DNA of 35,464 bases, taken from positions 1 through 35,464 of the forward strand of contig JBBIJO010000017.1 in assembly GCA_037445895.1 (NCBI GenBank), written 5' to 3'. This stretch comes from JBBIJO01 sp037445895 (GTDB taxonomy: Bacteria; Bacteroidota; Ignavibacteria; Kapaibacteriales; UBA2268). Positions 1 through 9,123 of this stretch are shown here, in pieces; position 1 is the stretch's first letter, and each line of letters opens with the position of its first letter. The notes under the pieces are model-generated. The model saw only the letters and a program-made list of their open reading frames with translations. It did not search any database and was not told the DNA's origin. Both the position numbers and the translations under genes were made by a program.

Positions 1-1175
1 ATATTTACACTTACGACGAAATGAAAAATTTCAAACTCGACACAACATTTACGGCGAATAACCTTTACGATTTGATGTTGACAGCACTAATACAAAGAAA
101 TGTTGAAAATAAAACCATAGAAGCCCAAGGATTAGGGAATCCACAATGGTTTGCTCCTAAAGTATTTGGACAAACGAAATCACCTTTTACCAATGAAGCA
201 GATTTATCTACTTCCGACGTTCAAACAATTTTGCGCGTTTCCGAAGGCGAACCTTTCATCTTTGGATTGAAACAGAATGAACTCATTTTAAGTCCGGACT
301 GGATTCTTTGGCGACGTTATCCAACTCCTGGATATTACGATGACAATGGAAATTTTATCTTGGATACATTAGGTAGTTCGAACTATGATTTACCCTCGTT
401 TGGTATTGAACTTAAATATGGAATTGAAGGAATTAACTACTATTCGTTTTTTAGTGAAAGACTAACAATGAGTGCTATCTGGCAAAATGTCAAATTGGGA
501 GTTATTTTACCAACCGATGGATGGGCTGGGCTCGGAAAAGATTTATTCGATATCCCAAGGAAATTGACTTTTGCCAATTTCGGTATTGCTGGCTCTTTCG
601 ATTTCCCGATTAAAGTTATTCCCAAAAGTGGCGTTTTCCACTTTGATTTTGGCTATGTGGTTGGAAATGCAAAGGAAAGTAAATACAAAAACCGTAAAAT
701 TGACCCGCTAACATATATACCAGCCGAAACAATAGCAAACGAGGATTTTGATTATTTGATACGAGCAAATTTGCAGGCTTACTATACCTTTGGAATGAGA
801 ATTGACGATAACTACTATTTTCGCTTTGGACTTGGAGGAACTTTCTACCAGCTCGAAAGATGGTATAACGATTTAGACACTTCAACTTTGGAACAGAAAC
901 TGATTTTCAAAAAATACGATGAAAAATCAATTGGCGATGTTTCTGTCCGAATTGACTTTATGGCTACAAACATCACTACCCCATTCGGATTGAACGCTCA
1001 ATACTTCAACGGTGGTATTGGCGGAGGAATATGGTTACAAGTTCCAATAATCCAGAATACACTTTCGCTACGGCTGGACGTCTCGGGAAATTTTGCATTG
1101 TTTAAGAATACTCCCGAACTCTGGGAAAACAAAGGCTACGTAGTTCCAATGGCTCGTTTTATAGTTAACTTTTAA
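1..1175 (+). CDS. Putative outer-membrane beta-barrel protein, 5'-truncated by window edge
   Basis: The reading frame is open from the first bases of the window to the TAA at 1173-1175. The ATG at 21 is only the first methionine visible: it has no Shine-Dalgarno-like sequence and is not followed by a signal peptide, so the true start probably lies upstream. The visible part (about 384 residues after that Met) is rich in aromatic residues and in alternating polar/apolar strands such as YYFRFGLGG and SLRLDVSGNF. It ends in ARFIVNF, a terminal phenylalanine typical of outer-membrane barrels. I do not recognise the family. The next gene starts 24 bases after the stop on the same strand and also encodes an exported protein, so the two are probably co-transcribed. 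A role in the outer membrane is inferred from composition and C-terminus only. Confidence 0.6.
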   Translation, partial: IYTYDEMKNFKLDTTFTANNLYDLMLTALIQRNVENKTIEAQGLGNPQWFAPKVFGQTKSPFTNEADLSTSDVQTILRVSEGEPFIFGLKQNELILSPDWILWRRYPTPGYYDDNGNFILDTLGSSNYDLPSFGIELKYGIEGINYYSFFSERLTMSAIWQNVKLGVILPTDGWAGLGKDLFDIPRKLTFANFGIAGSFDFPIKVIPKSGVFHFDFGYVVGNAKESKYKNRKIDPLTYIPAETIANEDFDYLIRANLQAYYTFGMRIDDNYYFRFGLGGTFYQLERWYNDLDTSTLEQKLIFKKYDEKSIGDVSVRIDFMATNITTPFGLNAQYFNGGIGGGIWLQVPIIQNTLSLRLDVSGNFALFKNTPELWENKGYVVPMARFIVNF

Positions 1176-1199
1176 TTGAAAACAATGCTGAAGTGTTAT

Positions 1200-2600
1200 A
1201 TGAAAAAAATATTTGTTTTAATTGGACTACTGACAATTGCAACAGTCTATGGTTTGCAATCGCAATCTTTTAATTCCAAAGAAATTATCGATTCATTAAC
1301 TACGATTGACCCAGAAATTCGAAAGTATTTCCCACGTTGGAAAGTTTGCGAAACCGACCTTCAAATTCAAATTTATCAAGCTTTCAGAATCGTTGGATTC
1401 AATGAATCGGAACTAAATAAAACCAAAATCGAAATCCTTGCCGCACCAAGAACTGACCCATACCAACCTTATGACCTACTTTTGATTAATTGCGGGGAAT
1501 CTACTATGAATTCTTCGCAAATGGAAGCAAATTTGGGGCAAAAATTAATCGACATTATTTCTGGGGGAGAACCATTTGCAAATCCCTTCAACTGGGTCGA
1601 CGGCAAACGCGATTACTGCCTTGTTGAAATACCGCCGGAGATTCCTGTTACTGCTTCCCAAGCTCAAGCAATTATAAATTATCTCGAACCAACGAATGTT
1701 ACCCATTCTTTTACACTCTCTTTTTTCGAGCAAACTTTAAAATTTGGAGAAACAGGCTTTTGGCTCAAAAACGTTACGGGTATCGACGAGGTTGGTTATC
1801 CTTTCTGGTCGTCTGGTTCATCGAAAATTGTCCTCCGCCGCCCACTTTACGTTAACCACGATTCTCGAACAAGCGATAAAATACCATATCTTATCAATGC
1901 ATATATGGGTGGTGCATATAGAATTTCGAGCGGTATTAACAACAAATCCGATATTTTCAGTTGGATTCCATCGCAAAAATTGAACCAGGGTCCCGGCGGC
2001 AAATTAATTGCTGGATTAGATTTCCATATGCCTTTCCATCCTCAATTCGGAGTCCACTTTAATATGGAAATTCCCATTGAAGAATTACAAGCGAAGACAG
2101 TCGAATCCTCAAAATATTTTGCATATAACAAGGTAAATGACCTTACATTGGATACGTTTATGGTTGTTCCTTTGCTACGCTCAAGTGGGCAAGCCACGAT
2201 ATTCTACAATCTTTGGATTTCCGAAGAAAACCCTGAAAATTATTTTCGCATCGACTTAGGCATTAATTATATCGAGGTTCGCGAACTGCTAGCAATACCT
2301 TCTCCGTTTAGTTCCTTGGTCATAACGCCTTATACAAATAACAACGAGAATCTATCGACATATAAGCCAAGCGAGTTTGGGGATTGGGTTTATTTTAAAT
2401 TCGAATACAGGAATCAATCTGTTTGGCCCTTTGGTGCAAGCTTCCAGTACTCCAACCAAACATTTTTAGGACGCGTGTATGTTCCTTTATTCAATTGGTT
2501 GTATATCGAAGCAAAAATTGCTCAAATAGCTAGAACAGTTCGACCCTTCGAAAATCGAACATTCTTTATGATTTCTCCAATACTTCGTTTAACTTTATAA
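1200..2600 (+). CDS. Exported protein of unknown function, possible outer-membrane barrel
   Basis: The preferred start is the ATG at 1200, because it gives a clean signal peptide (MKKIFVLIGLLTIATVYG, then LQSQS). A TTG at 1176 and an ATG at 1185 in the same frame would only prepend a charged stretch. The mature protein is about 445 residues. The first 150 residues contain a compact region with two cysteines and little obvious strand pattern. The second half is rich in Tyr, Phe and Trp (VWPFGASFQYSN, for example) and ends in PILRLTL, which fits a C-terminal barrel strand. No domain is recognised. It lies directly behind another putative outer-membrane protein and ahead of a hairpin at 2622-2653, so the pair probably forms one transcription unit. 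Function unknown. Confidence 0.6.
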   Translation: MKKIFVLIGLLTIATVYGLQSQSFNSKEIIDSLTTIDPEIRKYFPRWKVCETDLQIQIYQAFRIVGFNESELNKTKIEILAAPRTDPYQPYDLLLINCGESTMNSSQMEANLGQKLIDIISGGEPFANPFNWVDGKRDYCLVEIPPEIPVTASQAQAIINYLEPTNVTHSFTLSFFEQTLKFGETGFWLKNVTGIDEVGYPFWSSGSSKIVLRRPLYVNHDSRTSDKIPYLINAYMGGAYRISSGINNKSDIFSWIPSQKLNQGPGGKLIAGLDFHMPFHPQFGVHFNMEIPIEELQAKTVESSKYFAYNKVNDLTLDTFMVVPLLRSSGQATIFYNLWISEENPENYFRIDLGINYIEVRELLAIPSPFSSLVITPYTNNNENLSTYKPSEFGDWVYFKFEYRNQSVWPFGASFQYSNQTFLGRVYVPLFNWLYIEAKIAQIARTVRPFENRTFFMISPILRLTL

Positions 2601-2621
2601 AAAATGATGCTAAATAAAAAT

Positions 2622-2653
2622 GAACCCTCTAACTTGCTGGTTGGAGGGTTTCC
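2622..2653 (+). terminator. Hairpin downstream of the outer-membrane protein pair
   Basis: A stem of about 11 pairs joins AACCCTCTAAC (from 2623) to the complementary GGTTGGAGGGTT that ends near 2651, with one G-T wobble and a loop of about five bases. An A-rich stretch lies upstream, but only a short TTT follows on the plus strand. It sits 22 bases after the stop at 2600 and before the next gene at 2681, which is where a terminator would be expected. The weak T-tract limits confidence. Confidence 0.5.
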
Positions 2654-2680
2654 TATGTAAAAAATAACTACAATAGCAAT

Positions 2681-4006
2681 ATGATTAAGCAACTGTTAAT
2701 AAAACTTCTTTTGATGGTTACACTTTGGTCGGTTTCGCACAGTCAACTTCCAAAAGGCGATTCTGCAAAAAAGGTAAGAGAAGTCCTGCAAGAAGCTCAA
2801 GTTAAATCCGAAAAAAAACCTGTTCTGCTCACAATTCGAAACGTCGATATTTCTAAATTCCCCGAAATCAATATTATTGTCGAAGCATTCAATAATAGCG
2901 GGTTCCCGCTCGACACCCTTACTGCCCAAGACGTTATAGTTTCCGAAAATGGTATTGAAAAAACTGTAATTTCAATCAAAAAAATTTCGGTCCAAGAACG
3001 CATACCCGTAGATTTTACTTTCATAATCGATGTAACTGGCTCAATGCAAAAACATATTGATGCGATTAAAGCGAACATATCGCGCTTTGTTTCGACACTC
3101 CTAAGCCGTGGAATTGATTATCGAATAGGTTTGATTCTTTTTTCCGATTTAGTTGAAAAAGTTTACCAACCAACTGACAATGTCAATACCTTTCTGTCTT
3201 GGCTTTCCCCTGTGCGCGCCTATGGTGGAGGCGATGAAAAAGAAAACGCCCTCGAGGCGTTAAAAGCAACGAACGAAATACTTTTCCGCCCCTCGGCTAA
3301 CCGCGTGGCTGTGCTTATCACAGATGCTCCTTATCACCAACTTGGTGAACATGGCGACGGAATTAGTTTGGAAACGACCAAATCTATTATTGAATTTTTA
3401 AATACCAATGAAATTCGCACTTTTTGCATTACCCCACCGAAACTTCAAGAATACAAACTAATCGCCTCGAAAACAAGAGGAAATCAATTCGACATTGAGT
3501 ATCCATTTTCAACAATATTGAATAATTTTTCGAGCCAACTTACAAATCTTTACTCAATAAAATACAGGACCGACCAACCCGCAATTCCGGATTCTATAAA
3601 CATTGCCATCTTCAGCCCCGAAAAAAGAGAAATAGTTCGTAGGACAATCCCAATAGTCGAGTTGGGTCGAAAATTAATCATCGAAAACTTACTTTTCAAT
3701 GTGAATAGCGCCATTCTTCCCGATACGGTTAAAGAATTAGATGTTTTATACCAGTTTATGAAAAACAAACCAAAAGTTTCAATTTTAGTCGAAGGACATA
3801 CAGACGACAGAGGGAACCACAAACTTAATGATGAACTATCTATTCGGCGTGCCGAATCTGTCCGAAACTATCTTACTAAACGTGGAATCTCGAACGATAG
3901 AATTAAAACAGTAGGCTACGGAAAACGGAAACCAATCGCTCCAAACGACACAGAATTTGGAAGGCGTTTAAACCGAAGAACGGAAATTGTCATTATTTCC
4001 AAGTAA
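2681..4006 (+). CDS. VWA domain protein with C-terminal OmpA peptidoglycan-binding domain
   Basis: This 441-residue exported protein starts with a signal peptide (hydrophobic residues 4-17, then SHSQ). Residues about 48-105 form a beta-rich region ahead of a von Willebrand A domain at about 111-290, whose metal-site motif reads DVTGS (117-121) in place of the usual DxSxS. Residues about 340-441 are an OmpA-like domain, with the motifs VEGHTDDRG, RRAESVRNYL and GRRLNRRTEIVI. OmpA domains of this type bind the diaminopimelate of peptidoglycan, so the protein probably anchors to the cell wall from the periplasm or outer membrane and presents the VWA domain for protein contacts. The partner is unknown. 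The gene stands alone on the plus strand and ends 10 bases from a convergent gene. Confidence 0.85.
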   Translation: MIKQLLIKLLLMVTLWSVSHSQLPKGDSAKKVREVLQEAQVKSEKKPVLLTIRNVDISKFPEINIIVEAFNNSGFPLDTLTAQDVIVSENGIEKTVISIKKISVQERIPVDFTFIIDVTGSMQKHIDAIKANISRFVSTLLSRGIDYRIGLILFSDLVEKVYQPTDNVNTFLSWLSPVRAYGGGDEKENALEALKATNEILFRPSANRVAVLITDAPYHQLGEHGDGISLETTKSIIEFLNTNEIRTFCITPPKLQEYKLIASKTRGNQFDIEYPFSTILNNFSSQLTNLYSIKYRTDQPAIPDSINIAIFSPEKREIVRRTIPIVELGRKLIIENLLFNVNSAILPDTVKELDVLYQFMKNKPKVSILVEGHTDDRGNHKLNDELSIRRAESVRNYLTKRGISNDRIKTVGYGKRKPIAPNDTEFGRRLNRRTEIVIISK

Positions 4007-4016
4007 CAAAGAACTA

Positions 4017-4622
4017 TCAGTAGGACCGTATAGTAAAAAATAAAATCACTATTAAAGCACTCGCAGTTACTACAATTATCGGTTCGATATATCTTTCTAA
4101 GAAATTCAATTTTGTTTCTGGCGACTTGCCCTTAAAAGGAACCCCGTCTTTTTCAATCCAATCGATAGCATCGACAGAAATATTGTCTTTCGAGATTTGA
4201 GACGACGAAATAGAAAATAATTCCCCGTGTGAATTTCGAACTATTCCCGTTACCGAAAGTTGCAATTTACGGGCAAGAGAGTCGCTTGAACTCAACAAAG
4301 GAGAATATGAGATATCAAAATTAGAAATGAAGAGGTTAACTTTCAACAAAGCAGTTCCCTCTTTTCCAGATGAAAACAATCTAAATCCATTGGTCGAGAA
4401 TTCTTTAACCAAAAAGTATTCGAAAAATTGTTTGAATGGATGTTCTTCGATTGACAAAACAATAGAAGAATCTTGCGAGTGCTGCGAAATTTTTGTAACA
4501 ATTTCCTTCGATACATTTTCTGCAATAGATTGCATTAACTCCGCATTTGTTGGAACTAACGAGGAATACGCATAGTTCAACAATAATAGCAAACACCATA
4601 CAGCCAAGCCTAACCTCGTCAT
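4017..4622 (-). CDS. Exported protein with C-terminal membrane anchor, unknown function
   Basis: The product has 201 residues. It starts with a signal peptide (MTRLGLAVWCLLLLLNYAYS) and ends with one hydrophobic segment, about residues 176-196 (IEPIIVVTASALIVILFF), followed by a short basic tail. The region between is a soluble domain that would face the periplasm, with strand-like stretches such as ALLKVNLFISNFDISYS and RKLQLSVTGIVRN. I do not recognise a family. It begins one base after the stop of the upstream membrane-protein gene, so translation is likely coupled, and murG lies just upstream of that. The three may form an envelope-related unit. It converges on the VWA-OmpA gene with only 10 bases between them. 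Confidence 0.55.
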   Translation of the reverse strand: MTRLGLAVWCLLLLLNYAYSSLVPTNAELMQSIAENVSKEIVTKISQHSQDSSIVLSIEEHPFKQFFEYFLVKEFSTNGFRLFSSGKEGTALLKVNLFISNFDISYSPLLSSSDSLARKLQLSVTGIVRNSHGELFSISSSQISKDNISVDAIDWIEKDGVPFKGKSPETKLNFLERYIEPIIVVTASALIVILFFTIRSY

Positions 4623-4623
4623 A

Positions 4624-5109
4624 TTATTTGTTGTGTGTTTTCTTAAAATTCAGAAGGGAATTCCATAATTCATTTTCGTTCCAAAAAGAACTTGGGCGAA
4701 TCCTATATGGCTTTTTTCGGTTAATAGTAAAAATACGAACGACACGAAGAGATTTTTTCATATTCGAAATGGTTTCTTTCCCAATGGTAATTTTAATAAT
4801 TTCGGAAACAGAGTATTTCTTCTCTAATATTTTTGTTTTAAAAGTTATTGCATCTTTTGAAATAATGATTTTTGGGGATTTCCAAATACTTGCAAAATAA
4901 CCTAAAATAGAAGCAAGTATTATAACCGCAAGCAAAACAACAAGTGGATCGGATATTGCCATTGTCAAAGTGCCATGCTCTATTGTTCCCCTCAATAAGC
5001 TGTAAATTATCAGCACCACAGAATAAATAGCAATAGATTTCCAGTAGAAATCGAATCGTTTTTCGAAAACCTGCACACCTTGGGATTTGATTTGTTTTGT
5101 TAAATCCAT
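4624..5109 (-). CDS. Two-TM membrane protein with a PH-like domain
   Basis: The product has 161 residues. After about 25 polar residues there are two hydrophobic helices (about 27-45 and 54-75). A beta-rich soluble domain follows (about 79-155), with strands such as KIIISKDAITFKT and VVRIFTINRKKPYRI and a final amphipathic helix. This is the layout of bacterial PH-like membrane proteins. No catalytic motif is visible. It lies 41 bases downstream of murG and directly upstream of the exported gene at 4017-4622, all on the minus strand. The PH-like assignment rests on pattern and layout, and the function is unknown. Confidence 0.55.
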   Translation of the reverse strand: MDLTKQIKSQGVQVFEKRFDFYWKSIAIYSVVLIIYSLLRGTIEHGTLTMAISDPLVVLLAVIILASILGYFASIWKSPKIIISKDAITFKTKILEKKYSVSEIIKITIGKETISNMKKSLRVVRIFTINRKKPYRIRPSSFWNENELWNSLLNFKKTHNK

Positions 5110-5150
5110 TTCTATTCTAAAAAATGCTCAAAACCAAAATCAAAATTAAA

Positions 5151-6245
5151 CTAAATACTCAAAAATTTCAAGATACCTTGTGCAATTTTTTCTGCTGAAT
5201 TCGAGTCGCCATATCGACGAATGTTTTGCGCAAACTCCAATAACTTATTTTTCGAAAAAATCAATTCTCTAATTGCTGGTAACAATTTATCTTTGATTTC
5301 TGAATCCTTTATCATTATCGCCGAACGACTTCTTTCCAATTCGATAGCGTTTAATTCTTGATGGTTGTTTGCTGCTTTGGGAAGCGGAACAAGAATAGCT
5401 GGTTTCCCAAGCGCAGCAAGCTCGGCAATAGTCGATGCTCCTGCTCGCGAAACTACCAAATCCGCCGCTGAATATGCTGTTGCCATATCTTCAATAAATT
5501 CCGACACCATTACCCCCTCCTTCCGTAATATAGGCTTATTGAAATGCTTCCCAGTTTGCCAAATAATTTGAATTCCTTCGGTTAATAATTGCTCGTAAAT
5601 TTCGAATACAGCATTATTTATCGACATTGCTCCAAGGCTACCTCCAAAAACCAACAGAACAGGTCTGTCGGTCGAAAATCCAAGTTTATTTTTAGATTCA
5701 TCTTTTGGTAAGGCTCCTAACAAACCGTTACGAACTGGATTCCCTACAACTAAAGTTCTTTGAAGCACATTAGGATTAAGCCATTTTTTCGTTTCCTCGA
5801 AAGCAAGAAAAATCAAATCTGCCCGTCGCGAAAGCAAACGATTGGCTCTGCCGGGGTATACATTAGTTTCGATAAGAAAAAGCGGTTTCTTTTCGGCTTT
5901 CGCTGCAATCCCAACTGGATAACTCACATAAGCACCAGTAGAAATCACCAAATCGATGTTATGTTCACGAACAATATCGCGGCAAATATGAACCGACTTT
6001 ATTGTCCTTAAGAAAAAACTAATTGTTTTAAACCCAAAGCCTGTAAAACCTATCATCGGAATTTGAAAGAATTTCCAACCATACTTTATTGCGGTTTTAG
6101 CTTCGATTTTCTCAGGATTTCCTACTGCAAAAATCCGTAAGTCGAAGTCCAATATTTTTCTTTGTAAAGCCTCTAAAACTGCCACCGCAGGGAAAAGATG
6201 CCCTCCTGTTCCACCCGCAGCAATAAGAACATTCAAATGTTTCAC
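5151..6245 (-). CDS. murG: UDP-GlcNAc:lipid I N-acetylglucosaminyltransferase MurG
   Basis: MurG adds GlcNAc from UDP-GlcNAc to lipid I on the inner face of the inner membrane to make lipid II, the last cytoplasmic step of peptidoglycan synthesis. The 364-residue product has the expected length and motifs: the N-terminal glycine loop AAGGTGGHLFPAVAV, the second-domain loop FGGSLGAMSINNAV, and the UDP-GlcNAc-binding stretch SRAGASTIAELAALG followed by KAANNHQELNA. The ATG start sits directly ahead of MKHLNVLIAAGG, as usual in the family. The gene is outside any visible division-cell-wall cluster: no mur or fts gene neighbours it. Downstream are two membrane or exported proteins of unknown function, and upstream is a divergent TPR-SPOR gene, so the promoter should lie within about 6246-6337. 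Confidence 0.96.
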   Translation of the reverse strand: MKHLNVLIAAGGTGGHLFPAVAVLEALQRKILDFDLRIFAVGNPEKIEAKTAIKYGWKFFQIPMIGFTGFGFKTISFFLRTIKSVHICRDIVREHNIDLVISTGAYVSYPVGIAAKAEKKPLFLIETNVYPGRANRLLSRRADLIFLAFEETKKWLNPNVLQRTLVVGNPVRNGLLGALPKDESKNKLGFSTDRPVLLVFGGSLGAMSINNAVFEIYEQLLTEGIQIIWQTGKHFNKPILRKEGVMVSEFIEDMATAYSAADLVVSRAGASTIAELAALGKPAILVPLPKAANNHQELNAIELERSRSAIMIKDSEIKDKLLPAIRELIFSKNKLLEFAQNIRRYGDSNSAEKIAQGILKFLSI

Positions 6246-6337
6246 TATTTACAAAAAAATTATTTTTGAATATGTAAAAATACAATTATCAAATGAATTT
6301 TTTAAATTTGTTTTTTAAATATTGTATGAGGGACGAA

Positions 6338-7090
6338 ATGTATTCGAGACTTTTCGTTTTATCGTTTTTAGTCGTTTTGTTTTCGATAGTTTCCGTTTTT
6401 CCACAAAGCGAAAAAATCAACGAATATTTAAAAATGATAAACGAAGGTAAAATAACCGAAGTGAAACTCGCTTTGCCCGATTTACTTGCAGAGTATCCAA
6501 ATGAACCCGGTATACAATTTCTCCACGCCGCTGTTCTGGAAGACGCCTCGAAGGCAGTAGAAATTTACGAAAAAATTATCCGAAATTATCCCCAAAGTGA
6601 CTACTCCGATGAGTGCTATTGGAGGATAATTCAATACTATGCGATAAAAGGCGAAGTTGAACGTGCAACACGAGAACTCGACAACTACAGAAAGGCTTTC
6701 CCGCATTCAGCATTTCTTGCACCTGCTTCCGATATTGTTCGGACTGCTACTCTTTTAACCAAAACTAATCCACGAACGAAAACTGCTCCAAAAACCGAAA
6801 CTGCAAAATCGGATACCGAACCTGCTCCAACAAAGAAAACCGACGAAGCTCCAAAAAAGGGAACTTTTGGACTTCAAGTCGGGCTTTATAGTACCATTGA
6901 AGCTGCTAAAAACGAAGTAGAACGTTTCAAGCAAATGAGACTTCGAGCAGAAATTTATACCAAAAAAATTGACAACATTACTATGTATGCCGTTGTCATT
7001 GGAGATTATCCTACAAAGGACAAAGCTGAAGCAGAAAAATCCACTGTTCAGGTTAAATGTGGGTGTACTCCAATTATATACCAAAAATGA
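6338..7090 (+). CDS. Exported TPR-SPOR domain protein
   Basis: The ATG at 6338 is preferred over the upstream ATG at 6293 because it has a GAGGGA sequence just ahead and starts a clean signal peptide (hydrophobic FVLSFLVVLFSIVSVFPQS). The product is then 250 residues. Residues about 35-120 are helical and TPR-like (ASKAVEIYEKIIRNYPQS, for example). A Thr/Lys/Pro/Glu-rich linker follows (about 130-165). The C-terminal SPOR domain (about 172-245) begins FGLQVGLYSTIEAAKNEV. SPOR domains bind denuded glycan strands of peptidoglycan, often at the division septum. The stop overlaps the start of the next gene (ATGA at 7087-7090), so the two are translationally coupled. The protein probably works at the cell wall beside that OmpA-domain protein. 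Confidence 0.8.
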   Translation: MYSRLFVLSFLVVLFSIVSVFPQSEKINEYLKMINEGKITEVKLALPDLLAEYPNEPGIQFLHAAVLEDASKAVEIYEKIIRNYPQSDYSDECYWRIIQYYAIKGEVERATRELDNYRKAFPHSAFLAPASDIVRTATLLTKTNPRTKTAPKTETAKSDTEPAPTKKTDEAPKKGTFGLQVGLYSTIEAAKNEVERFKQMRLRAEIYTKKIDNITMYAVVIGDYPTKDKAEAEKSTVQVKCGCTPIIYQK

Positions 7091-9123
7091 AACATTTATT
7101 ATTCTATGCTATAGCTTTCCCATTGTTATTGTCAATGGAGCAATCTTTATGTTATTCCCAGGAAATTTTTAAGAAAAAGCCTCTGAACGATGAAACGTTA
7201 CAAGATTTTGAAACATACATACGTAAGTTTGCCCCGGCAGATAGTGCCTACAAGGTTTTGAACTACTTAATCAATTCATATATCAACCTTAAAAAGCCAA
7301 TACTGTCATATTCATTTTGGAAAAAATTTAATAGTCTATTTCCGATTCGTAAAAAGGAGCTTGACAATCGAATGCAAGGCATCCAAGAACTCGTCATCTT
7401 TTACAGCGCTAAACCCGAGGAGTATGAACTATACGAAGATTTTATCCAAACTTTTGCCCCAGAAGAAAATGCTTTCGTTGCTTTGCAAAGAAGAATCGAT
7501 AATTACTTAAATTTTCGAAAATGGGACTCTGCTAAGCTTATTCTCAACAAGTTTAAGCCTTTATTCCCCAACAAGAAGACATTCATCGACAAAATAATAC
7601 AGATTTTAGACACTCCACCGCAAAACCTAACGGTTCGGAACCTTGGTCCAGCTATAAATTCCGATAAAGACGAATGGGATCCTTGCCCAACCCCCGACGG
7701 CAAATACATATTTTTTTCGACACGTAATAGACCAGAAGGTTATGGCAATACCGATGTTTTTTTCTCAAAAAATATCAATGGAATATGGCAAAAGGCTGAA
7801 AATTTAGGCCCATCGGTCAATGGAAAAAATGACGAGACCATTGATAACGTTACTGTCGATGGAAATGGATTACTTTTGTCTGGAACTTTCGAAGGAACAT
7901 TTGGGCAATTCGACATATATTATATTCAACGTAACGAAAATAGCTGGGAAACGCTGGAACACTTTCCTTACCCAATAAATACAAAATATGTTGATGAAGG
8001 AGCCTGTTTTTCGAGCGATGGTAAAGTATTAGTTTTTACCTCCGACCGACCAGGAGGTGTTGGAGAGTTTCACCCCTATGGCACCCTATATCACGGGGAT
8101 CAAATGGGAAATATGGACATTTATGTATGCTTCAAAACCGACACTGGTTGGAGTCAACCAATAAATCTTGGCACACAAATCAATACACCATTTGCCGAAC
8201 GTTCACCATATTTACATCCCGATGGGAGAACACTTTATTTTAGTTCCGATGGTCATCCAGGACTTGGAAAATTAGACGTCTTTAAAGCAGTCCGTTTGCG
8301 AGAAGATTCTTGGACTGAATGGAGCGAACCAATCAATCTAGGAAAGGAAATTAATACGATACTCGACGATTGGGGCTACAAAATTTCGCTCAAAGGGGAT
8401 AGTGCTTTTTTTGCAGGTCATTGGCGAACCGATGGGTTTGGAGGATGGGATTTGTATTCCGTAGCATTGCCGGGTTATGCTAAACCTCAGAAATTCGCTA
8501 CTATCACGGGAAGGATACAAGACCCAACGGGTAAACCCATTACAGCAAAAGTTAAATTCGAAGACCTATCGAAATCAACAACAATAGGAACCCTCCGAAG
8601 TAATCCCGAAGATGGCTCGTATATCATTATTTTACCACTTGGCAAAAACTATGGCTACTTTATTGAAAAGGACGGATATTTCCCGAGCTCAAACAATATT
8701 GACCTAACCACAATCACACAAGATACTACTATCGTCTATAACATCATTCTCTATCCTCTTGAATTCCTTTTAGAAAAGAAGAAGAAAGTTCAATTAAATA
8801 ATATTTTCTTCGATTTCGACAAATATGTTCTAAAGCCTGAATCGTTTTCGGAACTCGACAGAATTGTTAAAATATTAAAAGATAATCCTTCGTTCAATAT
8901 ACATATAGAAGGACACACCGATAGCATTGGAACCGAAGAATACAATATGCAACTTTCGAAAAAACGCGCCGAAGCGGTGCGAAACTACTTAATCGAAAAT
9001 GGCATACAAAAACATAGGATTGTTGTTTTTGCTTTTGGCTCGTCAGTCCCCGTGGCATCGAATGACTCCGACGAAGGACGAGCCTTAAATCGAAGAGTCG
9101 AAATTTGGTTTGTTCGTAGGTGA
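7087..9123 (+). CDS. PorE-like TPR / PD40 propeller / carboxypeptidase-regulatory / OmpA protein
   Basis: The ATG at 7087 overlaps the previous stop and starts a signal peptide (MKHLLFYAIAFPLLLSMEQS), giving 678 residues. Layout: a helical TPR-like region (about 30-180), a PD40-type beta-propeller (about 190-455) with repeats such as TPDGKYIFFSTRNRPEGYGN and HPDGRTLYFSSDGHPGLG, a carboxypeptidase-regulatory-like beta sandwich (about 480-560, ITGRIQDPTGKPITAKV), and an OmpA domain (about 575-678, IEGHTDSIGTEEYN, GRALNRRVEIW). This order matches PorE of the T9SS, a peptidoglycan-binding outer-membrane-associated protein. The T9SS link is an inference, supported by a T9SS-sorted protein at 22059-24992. 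No lipobox is visible, unlike typical PorE. The last 39 bases overlap the 3' end of the convergent ABC gene. Confidence 0.8.
   Translation: MKHLLFYAIAFPLLLSMEQSLCYSQEIFKKKPLNDETLQDFETYIRKFAPADSAYKVLNYLINSYINLKKPILSYSFWKKFNSLFPIRKKELDNRMQGIQELVIFYSAKPEEYELYEDFIQTFAPEENAFVALQRRIDNYLNFRKWDSAKLILNKFKPLFPNKKTFIDKIIQILDTPPQNLTVRNLGPAINSDKDEWDPCPTPDGKYIFFSTRNRPEGYGNTDVFFSKNINGIWQKAENLGPSVNGKNDETIDNVTVDGNGLLLSGTFEGTFGQFDIYYIQRNENSWETLEHFPYPINTKYVDEGACFSSDGKVLVFTSDRPGGVGEFHPYGTLYHGDQMGNMDIYVCFKTDTGWSQPINLGTQINTPFAERSPYLHPDGRTLYFSSDGHPGLGKLDVFKAVRLREDSWTEWSEPINLGKEINTILDDWGYKISLKGDSAFFAGHWRTDGFGGWDLYSVALPGYAKPQKFATITGRIQDPTGKPITAKVKFEDLSKSTTIGTLRSNPEDGSYIIILPLGKNYGYFIEKDGYFPSSNNIDLTTITQDTTIVYNIILYPLEFLLEKKKKVQLNNIFFDFDKYVLKPESFSELDRIVKILKDNPSFNIHIEGHTDSIGTEEYNMQLSKKRAEAVRNYLIENGIQKHRIVVFAFGSSVPVASNDSDEGRALNRRVEIWFVRR

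Noticed and set aside
4547..4900. A 117-residue plus-strand frame
   Set aside because: It spans the junction of two minus-strand genes and mirrors their codons; its hydrophobic stretches are antisense to TM segments.
6303..6310. TAAATTTG ahead of the TPR-SPOR gene as a -7 promoter box
   Set aside because: No TTG lies at the required 17-23 base distance upstream, so only half of the pattern is present.
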